Shown here: positions 59,776 to 64,000 of the stretch, piece by piece | How positions within the stretch are numbered: position 1 is the first letter of the stretch | Layout of the letters: every line of letters begins with the position of its first letter | Assembly (NCBI RefSeq): GCF_000758755.1 | Contig: NZ_JRMV01000196.1 | Span: 62,001 to 126,000 of the forward strand | Reading direction: 5' to 3' | Source: Actinomyces sp. S6-Spd3 | GTDB lineage: Bacteria > Actinomycetota > Actinomycetes > Actinomycetales > Actinomycetaceae | DNA length: 64,000 nt | The notes under the pieces: generated by a model | The model's database searches: none | Told to the model about the DNA's origin: nothing | What the model saw: only the letters and a program-made list of their open reading frames with translations | Made by a program: the position numbers and the translations under genes

Positions 59776-61477
59776 CACGATTGTCTTTTCCCACGTCTTC
59801 TTTTCCTACGGCACGCTGCCCGTCCTCACAAACGTCTCCTTCACGTGTGGGCCCGCCGACCGCCTCGCCGTTGTCGGCCCGAACGGGATCGGCAAGTCAA
59901 CGCTGCTGGCCCTCGCAGCGGGCCGACTCCAGCCGGACTCCGGAACGATCGCCGGTCCAACACTCTCCGCGACCCAGCTAGTTCCCCCAATTCATCGGCC
60001 CGCGGCTACGCGGTCAGCACCGGGAGTCCCTCTGGCGTCCCGCCCTCCGCTCGCGGGAGACAGGGAGTCCCGCACCGTCGCACAGCTCATCGATGCCGCC
60101 ACGTCAGGCATCCGCGGGCTGGCGGCGCGCTTCGACTTCCTCACCGAGCACCTCGCCACGGACCCCTCTCCGCGCGACGAAGCGGAGTACGACCGCGTCC
60201 TAGCGGCGATGATCACGCGGGACGCGTGGACCATCGACACGCGCCTCGAACAGACCCTGGAGGCCCTCGACCTAGGAGGCCTCGACCGCTCCCGCCCCCT
60301 CTCCTCCCTCTCTCCAGGGCAGCGTGCCCGCCTGCGCCTGGCCCTCACCCTCGTCGATCGACCAGAGGCCCTCGTCCTGGACGAACCGACGAACCACCTG
60401 GACACTGACGGGCGCGAGCACCTAGCACACACAATCGACGACTGGCAGGGGCCGGTGCTCATGACCAGCCACGACCGGGCCTTTATTGAGCGCACGGCGA
60501 CGGCGCTGCTCGACCTGGATCCGACACCGTGGCGGGCGCTGGCAATCTCCAAGGGAGAGCCCGCGGACTTCGGGGCGTACAGGGTAGGAGGATCCTACTC
60601 GGACTACCTGCGCAACAAGGCCGCCGCACGCTCGCGACACACAGCGATCCATGCGGAACAGCAGGCCGAGAAACGCCGACTCGTATCTCACCAGCGGGAT
60701 TCGATGGTGGTGGGGCATGCGCGCTTCAAACCCCGCACCGAGATACGGATGGCACAGAAGTACTATGCAGACCGCGCCCAAACTGTGTCGAAGAGGCGCA
60801 TCAACGACGACTCCCGGAGGCTGTCGGTTCTCGCGGCACACGAAGTCCCCAAGCCCCGCTATGACCAGGGCGGGTTCTCTTTCCCCCGCGCGATGAGGAC
60901 CACCACGGGCGGGACATCACCGCACCCACACGCAATGGGCATCGCCCTGGCCGTCCGCGGCGCGTCGGTCAAGGGACGCCTTGCACCGACCTCCTTCGAG
61001 GTGCGCTACGGCGAGCACCTCCTCGTCGCGGGGCCCAACGGGTCGGGCAAGACCACCCTGCTGGAGTGGATCGCACGCGGGGCGCCCAGCGGGGCGCAAG
61101 GATGCATCGACGCCACCTCCGGGGTCGTCCTCGTGCCCCAGGTGCTCCCGCGGCCCGGCGACCCCCTAATCCCCGAGAATGCGTGGTACCTGGGCATCGG
61201 GGAGGCCGGGAAGGGATTCGTCCCCCCAGCGGCGTGGAACCGGCCGCTCGGTGAGCTCTCCGCAGGAAACCAACGCAGGGCACAGCTGGCGTTCGCGGCG
61301 CGGGCCGACGCTCAGATCCTCGTGATCGATGAGCCCACGAACTACCTGGACCTGAACGCCCTGGAGTCCCTCGAAGAGGCGATGCGCGAGTGGGAGGGAA
61401 CCCTGGTTATCTCAACGCACGACGAGTGGCTGATCACCCGCTGGTGGGGCAGAATCCATCAACTCGGCGGGACGTGA
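59771..61477 (+). CDS. ABC-F family ATP-binding cassette protein
   Basis: 568 residues with two ABC domains and no membrane segments, so an ABC-F protein acting on ribosomes. Domain 1: Walker A VVGPNGIGKSTLLAL, signature SSLSPGQRARLRLALTL, Walker B EALVLDEPTNHLDTDG. The interdomain linker (about 270-350) is basic and helical. Domain 2: VAGPNGSGKTTLLEWI, GELSAGNQRRAQLAF, ILVIDEPTNYLDLN, switch His in ISTHDEW. Domain 1 carries a Pro/Ser/Arg-rich insert (about 65-90). Either antibiotic ribosome protection or translation factor; the elaborate leader favours an inducible resistance gene. Confidence 0.88.
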   Translation: MSTIVFSHVFFSYGTLPVLTNVSFTCGPADRLAVVGPNGIGKSTLLALAAGRLQPDSGTIAGPTLSATQLVPPIHRPAATRSAPGVPLASRPPLAGDRESRTVAQLIDAATSGIRGLAARFDFLTEHLATDPSPRDEAEYDRVLAAMITRDAWTIDTRLEQTLEALDLGGLDRSRPLSSLSPGQRARLRLALTLVDRPEALVLDEPTNHLDTDGREHLAHTIDDWQGPVLMTSHDRAFIERTATALLDLDPTPWRALAISKGEPADFGAYRVGGSYSDYLRNKAAARSRHTAIHAEQQAEKRRLVSHQRDSMVVGHARFKPRTEIRMAQKYYADRAQTVSKRRINDDSRRLSVLAAHEVPKPRYDQGGFSFPRAMRTTTGGTSPHPHAMGIALAVRGASVKGRLAPTSFEVRYGEHLLVAGPNGSGKTTLLEWIARGAPSGAQGCIDATSGVVLVPQVLPRPGDPLIPENAWYLGIGEAGKGFVPPAAWNRPLGELSAGNQRRAQLAFAARADAQILVIDEPTNYLDLNALESLEEAMREWEGTLVISTHDEWLITRWWGRIHQLGGT

Positions 61478-61571
61478 GGGAAGCAAGGACCCCCACATCG
61501 AACAGTCCCACATCGCACGGAGTCACTGTCCCCTCGCGCGTCACTCACTGACTGGGAACACAGTAACAGGA

Positions 61572-61593
61572 TATGTACAATATTTTGTACATA
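61572..61593. promoter_or_regulatory. Palindromic operator of the yefM-yoeB module
   Basis: TATGTACAA, 4 nt TATT, then the perfect complement TTGTACATA. The core TGTACA half-sites match those known for YefM autoregulation. It ends 22 bp before the antitoxin start. Confidence 0.8.
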
Positions 61594-61615
61594 CGTGACG
61601 AAGTGAGGAGCCTCC

Positions 61616-61879
61616 ATGAAGACCATGACCTACAGCGAGTCGCGCGCACGCTACGCCGAGGTCCTCGATCAGGTCGTCAACGACCGTGAGGAAATCATCA
61701 TCACCCGCCAGGGACACGAAAGCGCCGTCATCATGGCGCTTGACGAGTACGAGTCCCTCATGGAAACCGTCTACCTCATGCAGTCCCCCGCGAACGCCCG
61801 CCACCTGCGTGAATCGATCGCCCGCCACCGCGCTGGTGAGGGTGTCGTCCACGACCTCGTTGACTTAGACGAAAACTGA
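61616..61879 (+). CDS. yefM: Antitoxin of the Phd/YefM family
   Basis: 87 residues: MKTMTYSESRARYAEVLDQVVNDREEIIITRQGHESAVIMALDEYESLMETVYLM is the Phd/YefM DNA-binding dimer. The acidic C-terminus (VVHDLVDLDEN) would neutralise YoeB. The toxin starts 2 bp after the stop; autorepression via the upstream palindrome is expected. Confidence 0.95.
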   Translation: MKTMTYSESRARYAEVLDQVVNDREEIIITRQGHESAVIMALDEYESLMETVYLMQSPANARHLRESIARHRAGEGVVHDLVDLDEN

Positions 61880-61881
61880 CC

Positions 61882-62148
61882 ATGCACATCACATGGGACG
61901 AGGAAGCCTGGAACGACTATGTCTGGTGGCAGTTCGAGGACCGCAAGACCCTCAAACGCATCAACGCACTTATCAAAGACATCCAGCACAACGGAAACGA
62001 GGGCATTGGCAAACCTGAACCCCTCCGCTACGAGTTTTCGGGGTACTGGTCACGTCGAATCGACTCACGTCACCGCCTGATCTACCAGATCAGCGACGAC
62101 GGTAAAACCCTCTGGATTATCTCCTGCCGCTACCACTACGGCCAGTAG
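61882..62148 (+). CDS. yoeB: Toxin of the Txe/YoeB family (ribosome-dependent mRNA endonuclease)
   Basis: 88 residues: ITWDEEAWNDYVWWQFEDRKTLKRINALIKDI, GIGKPEPLRYEFSGYWSRRIDSRHRLIYQI and the closing ISCRYHYGQ. The catalytic Glu, Arg and His-Tyr of YoeB are all present. It cleaves mRNA in the ribosomal A site when freed from YefM. Confidence 0.95.
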   Translation: MHITWDEEAWNDYVWWQFEDRKTLKRINALIKDIQHNGNEGIGKPEPLRYEFSGYWSRRIDSRHRLIYQISDDGKTLWIISCRYHYGQ

Positions 62149-62159
62149 CTCCCAAGGTT

Positions 62160-63680
62160 CTAGAGCAGCGCACTGCCCAGACGGCAGATGTTATCGATGT
62201 AGTGCTTGTACCAGGGAAGCGCTTCCCACTCGTCGATGGTGAGCAAATGAGATCTCGCAATGATGCGTTGTTCGTTTTCCAGGAGAAGATCAACAAGATG
62301 CGAATCTTGGGCCAGCAGCATGACTTCGTAGTTCAAGCCGAAGGAACGGTAATCCATGTTGGATGATCCGATTGCTGCAAGTTCCCCATCAACCACGACG
62401 TACTTTGAGTGCAGCATATTGGGCAGAGCGTAGAGGTGAACCTTTACCCCGGCTTTCAAGAGAAAACCGTAGTAGCTGCGCTGCGCGTGCCCCACCAAGA
62501 ACTGATCGAATTGCTCGGAGACATAGAGATGGACGTCAACCCCCGACATCGCCGCACTTGTCAATGCCGTCAGGAGTGGTTCATCCGGAATGAAGTACGG
62601 GCTGGCGATAGATACATGCGTATGCGCCTGCGAGATCATCGAAACGAACATCCGCAGGTTCGGCTCTGTCGGGTAAGCCGGCCCTGAGGGGATGATCTGC
62701 ATTGGTTTGCCCGGGGTTGGATCTGCCTGGTCAAGGTTAAGATCGTCGGCAGTCAGCTCTTCGCCCGAGGCGTAGTACCAGTCCGCCGCGAACACTGCCT
62801 CCATCTGGCGAACAATTTCGCCACGCACTTCAACCGACGTGTCGTGGTATTCAATCCCCGCTTTTTGATAGGCGGGAGTGTCATAGTCCGCAGCCACCAT
62901 ATTGTGCGAACCGATGAAACCGAATTCACCGTCAATCAGAAGGAGTTTACGGTGGTTCCGCAGGTCTGGCCGTCGAATTTGCCCCTTGAATAGATTGAAG
63001 GGAAGCATGATGTGCCATTGGATACCGGATTCGTCCAAGACTCGGCAAAAGTCGCGCCAGCCCGGAATTGTTCGCACCCCGTGATGGTCCACCAGCAAAC
63101 GCACGCTCACTCCGCGAGCGCAGGCACGAACCAGGGCTTTGTAGAGCGGATCAGTGGACTGATCCCATGAGGTTTGGAAGTACAGGACATTGACGTGGTG
63201 TTGCGCCCGATCAACCTCACGGGCCATTGCCTTGAAGGTCTCGTCGGTGTCATTGAGAAGTTGAACCACTTCTCCGCTGCTAACAGGGAAGGAAGTCTGC
63301 TTCCTATTGAGCTGCATTAACGAGGCCGTTCGCTCAGGCAGAGCGCTGCTGCCTTCGTCAATTTCTGCGGATCCTTCGGGGTTTCCGCCACTGTGAGCTT
63401 TGTGAGAAGCCGCGCCCAGAATGCCCTTCACCAATTGGTGTGCCTTCGGATCAGAGCGCAGAGACTTTCCCATTGCCCACCAAGATCCGAAGATCAGATA
63501 GAGCGGAACGCCAACAACTGGCCATAAGAAAATGAGTAAAAGCCACGCGGTTGACGTAGATGCACGCCTCCGCTTCGGGACTACGCCCAATGCAATCAGT
63601 CGGATCACTAATTCAAATGTGCCGACAAGGAACCACACCCACAGGGGCGGCTGATGGCTCAGTGACGCGGGTAGTGGCAT
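62160..63680 (-). CDS. cls: Cardiolipin synthase
   Basis: 506 residues: two N-terminal membrane segments (LWVWFLVGTFELVIRLIALGVV, TAWLLLIFLWPVVGVPLYLIFG) and two phospholipase D HKD-type motifs, NHRKLLLIDGEFGFIGSHN and LHSKYVVVDGELAAIGSSNMDYRSFGLNYE. Joins phosphatidylglycerol molecules to cardiolipin. The first motif reads HRKxxxID rather than HxKxxxxD, a usual Cls variation. Starts 5 bp after the upstream gene's stop, probably one operon. Confidence 0.93.
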   Translation of the reverse strand: MPLPASLSHQPPLWVWFLVGTFELVIRLIALGVVPKRRRASTSTAWLLLIFLWPVVGVPLYLIFGSWWAMGKSLRSDPKAHQLVKGILGAASHKAHSGGNPEGSAEIDEGSSALPERTASLMQLNRKQTSFPVSSGEVVQLLNDTDETFKAMAREVDRAQHHVNVLYFQTSWDQSTDPLYKALVRACARGVSVRLLVDHHGVRTIPGWRDFCRVLDESGIQWHIMLPFNLFKGQIRRPDLRNHRKLLLIDGEFGFIGSHNMVAADYDTPAYQKAGIEYHDTSVEVRGEIVRQMEAVFAADWYYASGEELTADDLNLDQADPTPGKPMQIIPSGPAYPTEPNLRMFVSMISQAHTHVSIASPYFIPDEPLLTALTSAAMSGVDVHLYVSEQFDQFLVGHAQRSYYGFLLKAGVKVHLYALPNMLHSKYVVVDGELAAIGSSNMDYRSFGLNYEVMLLAQDSHLVDLLLENEQRIIARSHLLTIDEWEALPWYKHYIDNICRLGSALL

Positions 63681-63685
63681 CGCAG

Positions 63686-64000
63686 TTACTCCTGATCCGA
63701 TTCAACTCGAAGGAATCCCCAGCGAATTAAGGTCCGCACCTGCGGGAAGAGCTCATCCTGAAGCTGCGCGGGGTCACATTCCAGTAGGGCTGCAAGAGCC
63801 CCGCAAATCTGGCCAACGCTGAGTTCACCATCTGATGCACCAACCAAGGCACTTAGAGCAGTGGTCGAGGCAACCGATTGTCCAAGACCTCCCCCTTGGT
63901 GAAGAACCAAGGCAGAAGGATCTTGCGCTCCGGGCAGGAAATGCCGCTCTTCCGTAACATCCGAAGCAAAGTACAGGTGAAGGTCACTGAGATCATCTGG
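63686..64000 (-). CDS. C-terminus of a probable methyltransferase (start outside window)
   Basis: The frame is open to the window edge, so about the last 104 residues are seen: LYFASDVTEERHFLPGAQDPSALVL, HQGGGLGQSVASTTALSALVGASDGELSVGQICGALAALLECDPAQL, RTLIRWGFLRVESDQE. The end looks like a winged-helix domain of the kind at the C-terminus of actinobacterial DUF7059/class I methyltransferases upstream of other housekeeping genes. The identity is tentative. Confidence 0.45.
   Translation of the reverse strand, partial: PDDLSDLHLYFASDVTEERHFLPGAQDPSALVLHQGGGLGQSVASTTALSALVGASDGELSVGQICGALAALLECDPAQLQDELFPQVRTLIRWGFLRVESDQE

Noticed and set aside
1-64000. CRISPR arrays, rRNA genes, prophage structural genes or insertion sequences
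   Set aside because: No regularly spaced direct repeats, rRNA motifs, capsid or portal-like proteins, or intact transposases were seen.

Overview
The window is a chromosomal segment of a high-G+C Gram-positive actinobacterium. The best guess is a member of the Actinomycetaceae (Schaalia or Actinomyces type). The clues are CarD, Lsr2, a non-fused carD-ispD pair, a DasA-like chitobiose transporter, actinobacterial topA and holB-tmk, and lipoproteins with plain actinobacterial lipoboxes. The genus is an inference from gene content; no alignment was run.

Layout. 1-3.1 kb: ispD (cut by the window edge), carD and a DUF559 endonuclease-like gene. 3.2-10.7 kb: gpmA, an OmpA-domain lipoprotein with a DUF3060-like partner, asparaginase, lsr2, a MarR/ClC pair and ferrochelatase. 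10.86-15.69 kb: tRNA-Thr(CGT) carrying a 4.7-kb integrated island bounded by 47-bp direct repeats. The island holds a cytosine-5 DNA methyltransferase facing a GHKL (MORC-like) ATPase that ends in a HEPN-like RNxxxH motif, plus decayed mobile-element genes. 15.7-20.8 kb: a Cys/Gly/His-repeat DUF2249 protein, RidA, then a VTC polyphosphate polymerase, DUF4956 membrane protein and a secreted beta-helix carbohydrate-binding protein; the last two transcription units share a 32-bp upstream element. 20.9-27.5 kb: metY-metX with a structured leader, and xylAB with a divergent ROK regulator. 27.6-36.5 kb: glmS, DUF4862, an unknown protein, tRNA-Leu(CAG), pheA-dedA and an 870-residue flippase/pseudokinase fusion. 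36.5-43.2 kb: a Das-type chitobiose ABC transporter, a second ROK regulator, GH20 hexosaminidase and a Cgl0159-type barrel. 43.4-53.9 kb: a membrane alpha/beta hydrolase, a methyltransferase, a TPP-riboswitch-controlled thiBPQ operon, an amino-acid permease, two small proteins and a TAP-like peptidase. 53.9-64 kb: holB-tmk, topA, a frameshifted yjdF, an ABC-F protein with an elaborate leader, a yefM-yoeB toxin-antitoxin module, cardiolipin synthase and the tail of a probable methyltransferase.

The two points most worth following are these. (1) An 81-bp extragenic element occurs three times (3.0, 18.7 and 29.6 kb). Each copy has 15-17-bp inverted arms containing GGACAAAGTGCGTC around a spacer of exactly 47 nt whose sequence differs between copies. 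(2) The methyltransferase plus MORC-like ATPase/HEPN pair in the tRNA-Thr island looks like a compact, possibly undescribed defence system.
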